Part shown: positions 1 to 9,100 of the stretch, one piece after another | Layout of the letters: every line of letters begins with the position of its first letter | Numbering within the stretch: position 1 is the first letter of the stretch | Source: Eimeria necatrix | Lineage: Eukaryota > Apicomplexa > Conoidasida > Eucoccidiorida > Eimeriidae | Assembly: GCF_000499385.1 (NCBI RefSeq) | Contig: NW_013651913.1 | Location: 1-11,640 of the forward strand | Reading direction: 5' to 3' | Length of the DNA: 11,640 nucleotides | Position numbers and translations under genes: made by a program | Notes under the pieces: model-generated | What the model was told of the DNA's origin: nothing | The model's input: the letters and a program-made list of their open reading frames with translations, nothing else | The model's database searches: none

Positions 1-1180
1 GGCGAAAAGGCACCCCTGTGCTTGTAGTGTGTGCTGTGATCTTCCTTCCGTTAGTTCTCCACTGTTACCATTCGTGTCGTGCTGAGGATTCTGCTGCTGA
101 TTGCGGAACTCACCAGTTTTTATCCTCCCAATTTATGTGTTAAATTTGAAAGCCTGTCTCTTCAGCGACTGAAGGTTTTTAGAGATTGCCGTTTTATGGG
201 GTATTTGCGCATCGCGAATGACATGGTTCAATGACTTGGAGGTTTCCATGTGGACTAATTTGAGGGCGTTTACTCCGACCTTTGTCATGCTCCCTACCTG
301 GTGAAGTTTTCAACAGAGTTGTACGGGTGACTGAAACAAGCAGGGATGGTTGGGTGACTTTTCGGTTGTCACTGATACATCTAGGAATATGGAGACGGAA
401 GTGCAGTGCTCGAAATTATTTGCAGGCTTGATAAAGCAAGGAAAGAGCTTCAAGCTGCTAGAGACAGTATCAAGTGCGTCGCTGATCCAAATAAAATCGT
501 TTTAGAATCTGGCACTTGCGCAGTATTCAGTCTGCAAATAAAGTTCTCACTCATGTGGTGCTTCTGTCAGTTACGAAAGTGTTGCGCAGGAGCAATGTAA
601 TACTCCCGTGTGAATTATCAACAAACCCCTCGTCTAGTCCAGAAGTCTGCGTGCAGGAAAGATATACGGGAGCTAGAGGCTACCAGCAACGGGTAAAACC
701 TATCGCTGAGGTCGTTACACGGCACGGAATGCCACTAGGACTTTTCAATCTGACTGTGTAGTCCTTGCTTCACGGTGTGAAGTTTTAATGAACCGCTGCA
801 AGGTCATCCGTGATTTAGCAATCAGGGGTTTTTCGCTTTTGCATGCATTGCTTTTGCCCTCATACAGATGTATGATTCTTACTCGGGTTCGGACACGCCA
901 CTTCGTAGATTACGAGGAGCAACGCGCAGGCTGTAAGGAATCACATTTGTCAGCGGAGACTCTTAGCCCTGTTGTTCCGTGTAGTTTGCTGCGCTTGCCC
1001 CCTTCAGTCCTAAGAACGGACAGAGTCAAGTTTCATATTTCTGGATTTTCTGTATCAGTGCATCGCGAGATGTGTGCAGAAGTACAGTATTAAGTCAGGT
1101 CAATGGCTACGTCCCCGCCGCAGCCAAACGACGCCCTTAGTTGCCCTCATAAGGCCAAAATATCGTTTCGTATATCTATA
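1..1180. other. Unannotated stretch, no supportable gene
   Basis: I see no gene here. The longest forward open frame (about 788-1093, 101 codons) resembles no protein family I know and is of a length expected by chance. Other frames are shorter and overlap out of frame. There is no recognisable splice-site series, tRNA cloverleaf or repeat. The only discrete signal is a perfect TGCATGCA palindrome at 840-847, listed separately. An exon of an intron-rich gene cannot be excluded without transcript data. Confidence 0.6.
840..847. promoter_or_regulatory. TGCATGCA palindrome (possible ApiAP2-type site)
   Basis: The sequence shows a perfect 8-bp palindrome TGCATGCA. About 0.2 would be expected by chance in a window of this size, and there are two (see 6119-6126). 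In apicomplexans, TGCATGC-type motifs are known promoter elements and targets of AP2-domain factors. The regulatory reading depends on an unproven apicomplexan origin, and no gene start is visible nearby. Confidence 0.15.
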
Positions 1181-2380
1181 TTGATTACATCAGGTCGTGC
1201 GTTCCGCGTTCCAAAGAGTCCTGGGAGCATTTGACGAAATGGCAATGATGCCTCGCGCTTCTTTCCTTGTCCACCTTGGAAGGACGTATTTTGAATGAGC
1301 TCTGCTTAGAGAACTGCCCATCACTGTTATGAAACGCAAAGAATGTATATCTGCTCCCATGATGAAACTCCCTAGATTGTGCGGCTTTAGTTGCAGAAGG
1401 TTTTCTTGGGTGCAGCATATCTCACAGCAACACTACTTCTGTCACTGGTTTTTTCCCCACAAAGTTGGCAGATGAATGCAACATAAATTCGACTGCTACT
1501 GAGACACTTATTCTTGGTCTGAGCCACAGGATGTTTTGGGTCCTTTTCCTTCCTGATTTCCATAGAGCGTGTGTTGAAGCTTCCGATTCGGCAGCCTGAC
1601 AGACCAGAGCTGCGCTTTTTCCTTAACGCCTAATCTAAAAGAAGGAATTGAAAAGTGTTTGTTATCAACATAACCACTGTAGATAGTGCGTTCCCTGTTG
1701 TAGTGCAGATATTCCGGTAACTATTGCCTTCGTGACAGTCCCTTTGTTCCAACGCCACCACAAAAGCTTGTTGAGCTTCATGCTGGTATGTACGATAGGC
1801 TCGTGTGTGTGCGTGCCTTCACAGGCCAAGTAACGAGTTGTTTTGCTGTGCATTAACATAAGATCGTACGTTCCAAATTTCATCTAAAGTGTGTGGACAA
1901 TTTGTCTAACCATGACTACGGCGCTGGAGACTGATTATTTTTGCTTCAATTCTGCTGCCGTAGATAAACGGAGCGCAAGATTATATACTTGTTGGCGAGA
2001 CGCCCATTTCTGTCTAAGTGGAAAGAAATAAAAAAGCATTTTGAACGTCACTACCTTAGGCGGTGGGTTTCCTGGAAAGCTGCAAATATTCAGGAAGGGA
2101 ATTCGGCATTTTTAAAGATAGATCAAATGCATGGTTACCGCTGTCTAAAAGGATTTGCTAATCTGCTGTTGGACGAAACGTTATAACTGATCTAGGGAAG
2201 CAAAGAAGCAGTCCTACCTTTATGTCACTATGACATGTTGGCCTTTGCAGTAACAGAAAACGTACTTGAGCGGATGGTAGACTGGTATGGAGGGATTGCA
2301 GAGCTAGCATTATTGGAAAGCAGAGTTTTGGGATTGACGTTTATATTTGGCTTTAACAGGAGCGGAATAAAGACTGCGTT
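1181..2380. other. Unannotated stretch with a recurring short word
   Basis: No gene is supportable. Two minus-strand open frames (1185-1418 and 1665-1883, 77 and 72 codons) and one plus-strand frame (1989-2186) resemble no known family. A degenerate word close to AGATCGTACGTTCC recurs near 1189, 1681 and 1862. It resembles the AGATCGTRCG word inside the family A units that follow, so strongly decayed A-type copies may lie here. The first occurrence (about 1187-1250) aligns loosely with the inner part of unit A3. That alignment is too weak to annotate as a repeat. Confidence 0.4.
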
Positions 2381-2553
2381 GTGACCATCTCAGCTCGTAT
2401 GTTTCCATTAGCAGCAAAAATTTTGGGATGGCAAAGCAATGGAGACAATGGTCAAAGACATTTTATGAGAGGCCCCCTAAAAATTAAACGAAATCTTCGA
2501 AGGACACGCAGGCGTTCATGCCAACAAGACGAGCATGTATGCCCTCATGGCTG
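2381..2553 (+). repeat. Family A unit A1 (diverged)
   Basis: This is the first recognisable unit. It shares TTTTGGGATGGCAAAG at 2421-2436 with A2 (2585-2600, 164 nt further on), then an ATGGTCAA word, a CCCCCTAAAAATTAA tract and ATGCCAACAAGACGAGCATG. The left edge is blurred. A possible earlier unit near 2190-2380 is too weak to call. Confidence 0.65.
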
Positions 2554-2736
2554 CTTGACTGATTCAGATCGTACGCTTTTTATGTTTTGGGATGGCAAAG
2601 CAGTTGAGACGATGGTCAATGGCAGTCTACTCCAGGTCCTCTAAAAAATGGGGAAAATCTTCGAAAGACACACGGGTGCTCCTGCCAACAGGACGAGCAT
2701 GTATAGCCTCAAGTACGTTACAAACGTTTTTTCTGG
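2554..2736 (+). repeat. Family A unit A2
   Basis: This is a well-preserved 183-nt unit. It starts at CTTGACTGATTCAGATCG, which recurs exactly in A3 at 2737. It carries the imperfect hairpin word CCTGCCAACAGG at 2681-2692 and ends in a run containing ACAAACGTTTTTTC that is shared with A3. Confidence 0.8.
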
Positions 2737-2905
2737 CTTGACTGATTCAGATCGTGCGCTTTCTACGCTTTGGGATGGCAAAACAGTTGGGACGATGGTC
2801 AATGGCAGTCTATTCCAGGCCTTCTAAAAATTAAGGGAAGCCTTCAAAAGGCATACAGGTGTTCCTGCCAACAGGACTCATGAACGCTACAAACGTTTTT
2901 TCCGG
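2737..2905 (+). repeat. Family A unit A3
   Basis: This 169-nt unit is closely related to A2, sharing GGGATGGCAAA, GACGATGGTCAATGGCAGTC and CCTGCCAACAGG at 2864-2875. Relative to A2 it lacks roughly 14 nt just after the CCAACAGGA word, which accounts for the shorter length. Confidence 0.8.
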
Positions 2906-3190
2906 CTTGACTGATTCAGTTCGTACGCATTATACTGGTGTGCAGAAGTGTTGAGAACCTAGCATGGTCTTTACAGAGACCCCGGCAAACCTTGCGTGCT
3001 GCTGCCCCGACGTTGACATGGATTCCGGAATGCGTGGTGCTGCTTGCGTTGGCAGTGTTATCGTGAATAGGGTTGAAAGGAGCAACGACTCATGTTCCCT
3101 TCGCAACCACCTCAGATCGTGAGTTACGAGCTGCAGTACGTTGGAAGGCTAGTAGAATCTTGAGTATGGTCTTCAAACACTGCCACTGCT
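2906..3190 (+). repeat. Family A units A4 and A5 (decayed)
   Basis: A4 begins with CTTGACTGATTCAGTTCG at 2906. A5 is recognised by a CAACGACTCATG word near 3083, comparable to CAACAGGACTCATG in A3, followed by CAGATCGT at 3113. A4 and A5 also share TGCAG...GTTG and a later ATGGTCTT word (near 2965 and 3167). Divergence is high, so the internal boundary and the right end of the array are approximate. Confidence 0.45.
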
Positions 3191-4600
3191 CTGTAATTAT
3201 GCATAATTCGAAACGATAGCCACCCATTTGTTGGTGTCCGACGCTGCTTTACACAAAAGGCGAAACAAGAGATTTGTCGAAGTGCGGCCGTTCCATGATG
3301 TGGATTCGAGTTGCGATGAGAGTATTTAGAGCGCTACTGCGCTGCAGACAACTTCCTGGTATCTGGTTCCGATATTCCAGCCGACTGCATTAAAAAGCAA
3401 GCTGATAGGATCTCTCGCAAGCTTTTCGTGCTGAATTTCAAAGAGCTTCCTTTTTCGAGGAACAGCTTTCAGGTTTCTGAGTAGAAAACTGCCAGTAAAC
3501 TCGCGCTAAATCAGCGCTCCAGCTCGCCGGTTAGTGCGAAAATGTTATCGTGCCCCTTATTTAACATACCTATTTTTCAAAGCGTATATGATTGTTTGCA
3601 ACAGGCACAGGAAAGCGTTAGATACATCCAATGGCCGCATGCATAGGCAAGTCAGGAAAAAATCTCGTTTCCTGGACACCACATATTTATCTTCAGTGAA
3701 CGATAGTGTGCTTACTGTTGTGCAAGAGCGGGCTTCGATTCATTCTTAAGTAAATCCGGAATGAGGTCTTCTCATGTAGGTCAAGCCAACACGTGACTCG
3801 CGTGCTATCTACATCATGCTCATGTAATAGAGAAAGGAACTCAGGCCAGCTATCCCGTCACCTATCGTTATGAATGCTTGATGGGTACTCAATAGCGAAA
3901 AGGTTGCTGCACTACAGGAAACAGTTTGGCTGGCCCACGCTATGAGAACCCGATGACTGAGACTGTTCTTGAGCCGAACTCTTAGTTAGCACGTCTGTAA
4001 CTTGTCCAGTGTTCTATATAATCTGTGTCGTAGTGGCAAGCTAAAACTGCGTAGCTATGGAAGCGCCGTCAAATACTAACGAAATTCACGTGACCAGCGA
4101 AGAAGCGACATCTAATGTCCATTCAACCTTGTCTATGTGTATTAGTTTGTACGTAATTATGCTTGTTGGTGTCTTTATAGAGGTAATTCGAAAACTGTGA
4201 AGATTTCCTTCATGTTGAACGAAAATTCTTGAGGCACTTCTAGGAATGCGGCCTGACTGCAACAAAACGAGTTCAATAAATCTCTGTATTCTCCTGTTAT
4301 ATGGACTTTTCTAGAGTTCAATTAAGTGCAATTAGGTCTGTTTTGCTGCTCTGTGAACAGAGGTCTCCGCACTCTCATAGGTCCCACTGCCTTATGCTTT
4401 TTTTTTGAAGGATAACTCAATTTGCGGGGAAATTGGCATTTAGCCCTGGCCTTACAACAAGATTGTTTAGGTTGTGATGTTTGGCTCAGTATGGTGCAGT
4501 GATACACCCACAGCAGAACTATGCCTCGTTCGAAGCCTATCCGTCATTAACCTGCTGCACGCTATACACCTTATTTGTTTCTGACGCGATTATCTTTTTC
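3191..4600. other. Unannotated stretch, nothing clear
   Basis: I see no gene, repeat family or RNA gene. Open frames are short (the longest are 3534-3749 plus and 4322-4507 minus) and match nothing I know. A run of nine T lies at 4398-4406. Two places near 3192 and 4151 share three short words in different order (GTAATTATGC, TAATTCGAAA, GTTGGTGTC), which is probably coincidence. Confidence 0.55.
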
Positions 4601-4603
4601 CTC

Positions 4604-5290
4604 CTTTGCCAGCTAGTGACAGATCCAATTGTGTTTCAAGCAACACAATGAATTCATGCTCTCATTTCCATGGGTCTACGTATATTTTTCAGGTTGGGCA
4701 GCCCGATTACAGAAAGTATTACATAGTGTCTACTAGTCCTAGCTGCAAACGACCATTCAACGTAATACTGCTTGATCGGTGCCATCCGTGTTTATCAAAT
4801 ATGTACTTTTTCTTGGGTGTTGCCCCAACAGGGGAAGAAGGAGAACTCCTGAGCGCAACAGGCCCTCCTGTTTGGAAACTACATGAACGCATCATCAAGG
4901 CCGTCAAGCCATCTTCAAATGCTAGCGCCACTTACAAGAATGTCCCAAAGGTCATGTTTGGGTTGATCATCGCAGAATCAAATCGTCGTCTAGGCTGTTT
5001 ACCCTTTTAATATTCATGCTGGTTTTTGTCGACAGACGCTCGGGCTGCGAAATCGAGTTAAAGCCCCTCGTACGACTATCCTCATGCTCAGTGTAGATAT
5101 ATTCTTAGCTACGTAGGAGCTGCTGCTGCAACGTGCCAGTGGATAGTCCTTGTTGTACTCGTCGTGAGCTCTTGTATTATCTGATTTTCCCCTCTGACTC
5201 ATCACTGCGTTCTGAGCGTGTTTGCGTCTTGCAACGTGATACAATGTTTCGCTCAGCTCGTCAGTAGAAAGAACTGATTCTGCTAAGCAG
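4604..5290 (+). repeat. Family B, copy B1 (dispersed direct repeat)
   Basis: This is the left member of a pair of related sequences. It matches 7465-8160 with an offset of about 2.86 kb (GATCCA at 4622 against 7485; a 30-nt exact match at 4825-4854 against 7685-7714). Homology is clear from the CCATGGGTCTAC word near 4668 to about 5230 and fades out by about 5290. I found no terminal inverted repeats or target-site duplications, so a mobile element cannot be claimed. An old segmental duplication fits equally well. Both strands carry open frames here (4648-5010 plus, 5014-5244 minus), neither with support for coding. Confidence 0.75.
4648..5010 (+). other. Open frame inside B1, probably not coding
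   Basis: From the first ATG this frame encodes 120 residues. It can be extended left to 4606 only with a TTG start. It resembles no family I recognise. A TATTTTTCAG acceptor-like sequence lies inside it near 4683-4692, so an exon starting at GTTGGGCAG is conceivable. Against coding, the homologous stretch in B2 carries in-frame stops, a pair of compensating indels and a further 1-nt deletion that breaks the frame. The gene could be alive in B1 and dead in B2, but I consider chance more likely. Confidence 0.15.
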
Positions 5291-7464
5291 CTCTAGAGAG
5301 ATTATTCGTGCTTCATGTTTGTGAAGCGCTAGCGGAATATATTAACAACGTGACTGACCATAGTGTTGGGGTTTGCAATAAAATGGGCAATTGTTTTCGT
5401 CTAGCATTTCACGTTTGCAGTGTGAGTTGCGTCGTTACACAGCTCAAAATATTGAATGCGTGCATGTGATTAAGGTAAAATCTGCCAAATGTAGGAAACA
5501 CCTGTGCTGCTCAGCTCACATTTGCCCCTAGCACTGCCAAGTACTTTACAGGGGTTCACGGCTTTGTCAAGCTGCACACGTGACAAAACCCTTATCAACT
5601 CTTATATGCTCTTTTGCTTGACTCTGTCACAAAATATCTAAGCATGCCATTGAGCAATACGTTCTGCTCTTTTAGATTCGTTGAGCAATACAAAATTGCT
5701 CCTTGGTTTTGCCTAGTTACTGCATCTAGATAGTGCAGCTTGCAGTGTGCATATGCGCTCATACTGCGTTCCATGCCTTCATATCCAAGTTATCATTACC
5801 TTGAAAACTCACGCAGCGATTTGGCACATTCATGCGAAGGGTAATGAGGTTTACTGCTTTTGAGATACAGATAGAAATGAGGAAAGCTCTTCTTTTCTCA
5901 GTGCGCTTGCGCTACTCTGTTGAGGATGATTCATATCACACGATATATCCTGAATAGCTCCAACGAACGTTTTTCACTCGTATGTAATAAAACCATAGAC
6001 GCAGCTATTTGTGTGTGCGCATTTTCCTTGGTCTGGAATGCAACTCAATGTACAGAGCTGCAAAACGGGCAAGCATTTCAGTTTTGATGCTGAGTGAATT
6101 GACACTGAAATTGTTCGCTGCATGCAATTGTTCAAAGATGAGGAACAGAGCCATGCAAGACCATTGAAATTTGTCATTGTCTGCAACTGCTCACATATAA
6201 GAACCAAAGCCATGCAGGGAAAATGCTCTTGCCTCTACTTTGGCGATGGGATACCCCGCACGGGTGTTTGTCCTCTGCAACTTAATTGTCAGTGTCAGGT
6301 CACGGTCACGCAGCGAAAAACGCCCAATCCACTACTTTGCCATGGAGACATTTTTCACATGATCATCGTTTCTCTTCTGCAGAACCTAAGTGCCTTCTAT
6401 ATTCCCAGCGAATAGAGGCCGCATGCTTTCATGGCTTTGTTTCTTTATCCGGATGCCAATATTGAGACTTAAGCGCAATGTCTCCGCTTTGAACTCGTCC
6501 TGAGAGATATCTCGATGTGGAGAGCTCTGGCCATTGATGTCACGTCATGCCCGGTTTGCGTCTGTGCAAAACCGATGCAAAGATCTAATGCAAAGCCTGG
6601 TTACTAAAGTCGCATGTTACGTGTCACCGAGTGCTGCAAAGCAGGCTTCATGCGCACAACAGTCTCGCACTGATTGCCACATAACTTGGGGGGAAATAAA
6701 AGCGTCTCTGCAAAAGCCAGTCCGCGTTTGACTTGGATAACTCACTTTGCTTGTAGCCATGGAGGAAACAAAGGCGGCTAGTTTTGTTGGACATTACCTA
6801 CAAGATTGTTCGTTTCGCTGAGTTTCGAGGCTGGTGTGGGCTGCGAGCAGTTGCCAAGATTGTCACAGCGACTGCGTTATCTCGCTGGCTTGCCGGCATA
6901 ATATGGTTGCAGCCATACGCTAGTCATTGCAAATGAATACAAATTTGATTCGATGAAATTTTAACGTACAAAACATACACGTGGCGGTATACAGGGGTAA
7001 ACCTCGACCGTTTACGCCACTAGCCGATGACATGAAGCCCAGAGACCCCACATATTTCGGTGCGTAAAAGGCTTGCTGCTGTGCTGGGTGTTCCTCATTC
7101 TAGCTTGCGCAGTGCCTTTGAATGGGCGTCACTTTCAATATGAAGGCGTTTGCCATCCCTGTCACACAATATCTGCCAGCCGTACAGGCTCTCTGAATCG
7201 GCGTACACCAGCCAAGCATTAAAGGCTCCGCATTTTTCTGGTGCAGCTCTTCTCATTCTCCGACTATTCGCTTTTTCACTGTTCGAAGGTAACTTCTCTA
7301 ATGTGCTAAAATTGTAGTTCTTGACAGAGCTTTGCAGAGACTCGGCTAGCGGCCTCTGAAAACGTGCAATCGCGATATATTTGTTTGCTGTGCCGAAGGC
7401 ACCTGTGACTGCTCACTACCTATTTTGACCCATATTCTCGCTTGAAGCGACGCCAGGTTCTTTC
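5291..7464. other. Unannotated stretch between the B copies
   Basis: No gene is supportable over about 2.2 kb. The longest frames (6122-6415 plus, 97 codons; 5974-6213 minus, 79 codons) overlap one another on opposite strands and match nothing known. A short direct repeat TTGAGCAATAC occurs at 5650-5660 and 5681-5691. A TGCATGCA palindrome at 6119-6126 is listed separately. GCATGC also occurs at 5642 and 6421. No RNA gene is recognisable. Confidence 0.55.
6119..6126. promoter_or_regulatory. TGCATGCA palindrome (possible ApiAP2-type site)
   Basis: This is the second perfect TGCATGCA in the window. As for the site at 840, the motif itself is certain. A regulatory role is inferred from its known use in apicomplexan promoters and has no support from a nearby gene. 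Confidence 0.15.
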
Positions 7465-8160
7465 GTATCTTTCAAAAAATGGCCGATCCAAGTCTCCTTC
7501 AGGCAACACTTCATGCTCTAAGTTCCATGGGTCTACATGAATCTTTCAGGTTGAGCAGCCCGATTACAGAAAGCATCACACAGTGTCTAGTAGTCATAGC
7601 TACAAACGACCAATCAAAGTAATGCTGCTGGATCGCTGCATCTGTGCCTTTCGAATATGTGCGATTTCTTGAGCTGGTGTTGCTCCAACAGGGGAAGAAG
7701 GAGAACTCCTGAGCCCAACAGGACTAGCTATTTGAAGTCTGCGTGAATCCAGCATCAAGGCTTCGAGGCAGCGTCAAATGTTCGCGCCATTTACAAGAGT
7801 GTTCCAAAGGCCATTTGTGAGTTTATCAACCTAAAATCGAATTGTTGTCTAGGTTGTGCGTCGTTATAGTGTGCTTCATGTTGGCTTGTACCGACAGACG
7901 CTCAACGTGCGAACTCGAGTTCAAGCCCCTCGTATGACTATCGTGGCGCTCAGCGTTGATGAATTCTTAGCTACATACGAGCGGTTGCTGTCATGTGCCA
8001 GCAGCGGATAGTCCTTGTTGTGCTCATGAGCTCCTGTATCATTCGATTTCACCTTCTGAGTCATCACTGCATTCTGAGGGTGTTTGTCTACCACGCAATG
8101 ATCTGTCTTATTGCAGTTCGTGAGCAACGCGGTCGGAATTTTGCTAAGATGTTCAACGTT
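7465..8160 (+). repeat. Family B, copy B2 (dispersed direct repeat)
   Basis: This is the right member of the B pair, in the same orientation as B1. In the best-aligned stretch of about 165 nt (near 7927-8093 against 5063-5227) I count about 29 substitutions plus two indels of exactly 3 nt. Substitutions are spread evenly over the three positions of the shared minus-strand frame (about 10, 9 and 10), as expected without protein selection. The matching stretch of B1 has leucine where B2 has a TGA stop at 7921-7923. The minus-strand frame 7921-8262 (113 codons) therefore looks like an accidental opening, not a gene. Confidence 0.75.
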
Positions 8161-8600
8161 GAATGGCGTGTGGCTGTGAGCCAACTGTGAGCCTTTTCGA
8201 GAGACTGTGTTTCTTGCGACAGTTTGTATGCAAAGCCCAACCCTGTGGGCCTTCGACCTCACTCACGTATTAGGTTTTCGAAAGCTCACGGTGCTCATTT
8301 TGAAGCAAGTACGTATTAATGAATGGAAGGCGTGTATATGTCTTCACGTTATGATGTACAGAGGCATGCGGTTAGTGAAAGGCGGGCCGTCCAGATAATT
8401 CCCCGCTGTATGCAAGTCCTATCGATTTTTACCGCATTTACGTTACTAAAAATATCACGTGCGTTTGAAGTTGATGGGAAGCTTTTCTGTGGATTTGCTG
8501 CTATACTCAAAACAAAACGCCTACTCTGAAAGAAATGCAATAGCGGCAGTCGCGCTTGGGGCTACTGAGATATTTTTGTTGCACTGGCTTCACAGCCCCG
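8161..8600. other. Unannotated stretch, no gene
   Basis: I see only short overlapping open frames on both strands (207-8398, 8323-8529, 8349-8540 region, all under 70 codons) and no repeat shared with the rest of the window. GCATGC occurs once at 8364. Very weak similarity to sequence downstream of B1 was looked for and not convincing. Confidence 0.5.
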
Positions 8601-8775
8601 CAGCCAGCACGACCAATTCAACCTTCTTGCTGGCTTGATGTTAGAAATTCATCTCCTCCAGTGCGCAGAAGCCAGCCATTGTAGTATTTTTGAACGACGA
8701 AACGACTCTGGATATGCCGTTGCTTTTTCATGCAGCCTCTAAGCGTATGCCATGCAAGGTGTTGTTGACGTCCGT

Positions 8776-8890
8776 TTTTCTGCATCAGCTTCTTAGTAAG
8801 CTGGCAGCGTGTCGTGGGCAATGAGCAGTGCGTGGAACTCGTCTTTCTGCATCAGCTGCTTAATGAGTTGGCAGCGTGTCGTGGGCGATG
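8776..8890 (+). repeat. Internal 67-nt tandem duplication in D0
   Basis: TGCATCAGCT recurs at 8781-8790 and 8848-8857. Each is followed by CTTARTRAG...GGCAGCGTGTCGTGGGC and RATG. The duplicated segment is about 48 nt of shared sequence within a 67-nt period. It corresponds to the block of D2 and D3 that is identical over 53 nt. Confidence 0.75.
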
Positions 8891-8904
8891 TGGGGTCCTG
8901 CTGC

Positions 8905-8941
8905 GTGGACCAGCGGAATTGTTACCTTAGAAGTGGTCCAC
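8905..8941. repeat. Short inverted repeat (8-bp arms)
   Basis: GTGGACCA at 8905-8912 and TGGTCCAC at 8934-8941 are perfect reverse complements separated by 21 nt. They could form a hairpin at the right end of D0. The arms are not preserved in D1-D3. There is no T-run or other sign of a terminator. Confidence 0.5.
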
Positions 8942-8960
8942 ACTGAAAGACGCGAGCGAA

Positions 8961-9100
8961 GAATTGTTCACTATTTTTGATTATATCAAATTGAAATATA
9001 CTAATTACTTGGACCTCTACCAGAACAATCTAGTGGGGTTTTTTGCGCAAAATAACGTCAAGTAATGCCCCCATAATTTGTACGCGTCATCCACGTAACC
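8961..9100. other. AT-rich spacer between D0 and D1
   Basis: This is a short stretch richer in A and T than its surroundings, especially 8965-9010. It separates the degenerate copy D0 from the start of the satellite proper. No gene or motif is visible. Confidence 0.45.

Larger units (their letters stand above)
2381..3190. repeat. Family A degenerate tandem array, five units
   Basis: Five consecutive units are recognised by the anchor CAGATCGT or a variant at 2391, 2565, 2748, 2917 and 3113, giving repeat lengths of 174, 183, 169 and 196 nt. Units A2 and A3 are the best preserved. They share the anchor region CTTGACTGATTCAGATCG, then TTTGGGATGGCAAA, GACGATGGTCAATGGCAGTC, a CTAAAAA tract, CCTGCCAACAGG and ACAAACGTTTTTTC, in that order. 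A1 is more diverged, and A4 and A5 are decayed toward the right. Length differences come from small indels near the unit ends. The open frame at 2381-2644 simply runs through A1 and A2 and is not a gene. The array is ordinary minisatellite-like DNA with no sign of a mobile element. Confidence 0.8.
8605..8960 (+). repeat. Family D, degenerate short copy D0
   Basis: This region aligns in order with the conserved half of the downstream satellite. It has CTTCTTGCTGG near 8617 (D1: CTTCTGCTGG near 9236), CAGAAGCCAGCC at 8666-8677 (exact in D1 at 9279-9290), a GCAAGGTGTTGTT word near 8755 (D1: AAAGGCGTTGTT), and a CAGCTGCTT...GGCAGCGTGTC...GATGTGG block that parallels the most conserved block of D2 and D3. 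That last block is present twice here, 67 nt apart. The minus-strand frames crossing D0 and D1 both read GWLL-x-T near this word, which is a by-product of the shared DNA. Spacing to D1 is 613 nt, not about 1,020, so roughly 400 nt of the unit is missing. Confidence 0.6.

Noticed and set aside
2471..2485. CCCTAAA as a telomere repeat
   Set aside because: There is a single occurrence within an A unit and no array of TTTAGGG or its complement anywhere in the window.
3190..4200. Shared words GTAATTATGC, TAATTCGAAA and GTTGGTGTC near 3192 and 4151
   Set aside because: The words occur in different order with no alignable sequence between them. Ten-base coincidences are common in a window of this size.
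4398..4406. Run of nine T as a terminator
   Set aside because: No stem precedes it and no gene lies upstream. A homopolymer of this length is common in eukaryotic non-coding DNA.
4606..5010. A 134-codon frame as a gene
   Set aside because: It needs a TTG start, and the homologous stretch in B2 is broken by stops and a frameshift. I kept it only as a low-confidence open frame.
6700..6730. GCAAAAGCCAG as another D-family copy
   Set aside because: The match covers only about a dozen bases. Sequence on both sides does not align with D1-D3.
7921..8262. A 113-codon minus-strand frame similar to 5014-5244
   Set aside because: The similarity follows from the B repeat DNA. Substitutions are even over codon positions and an in-frame TGA ends the shared part.
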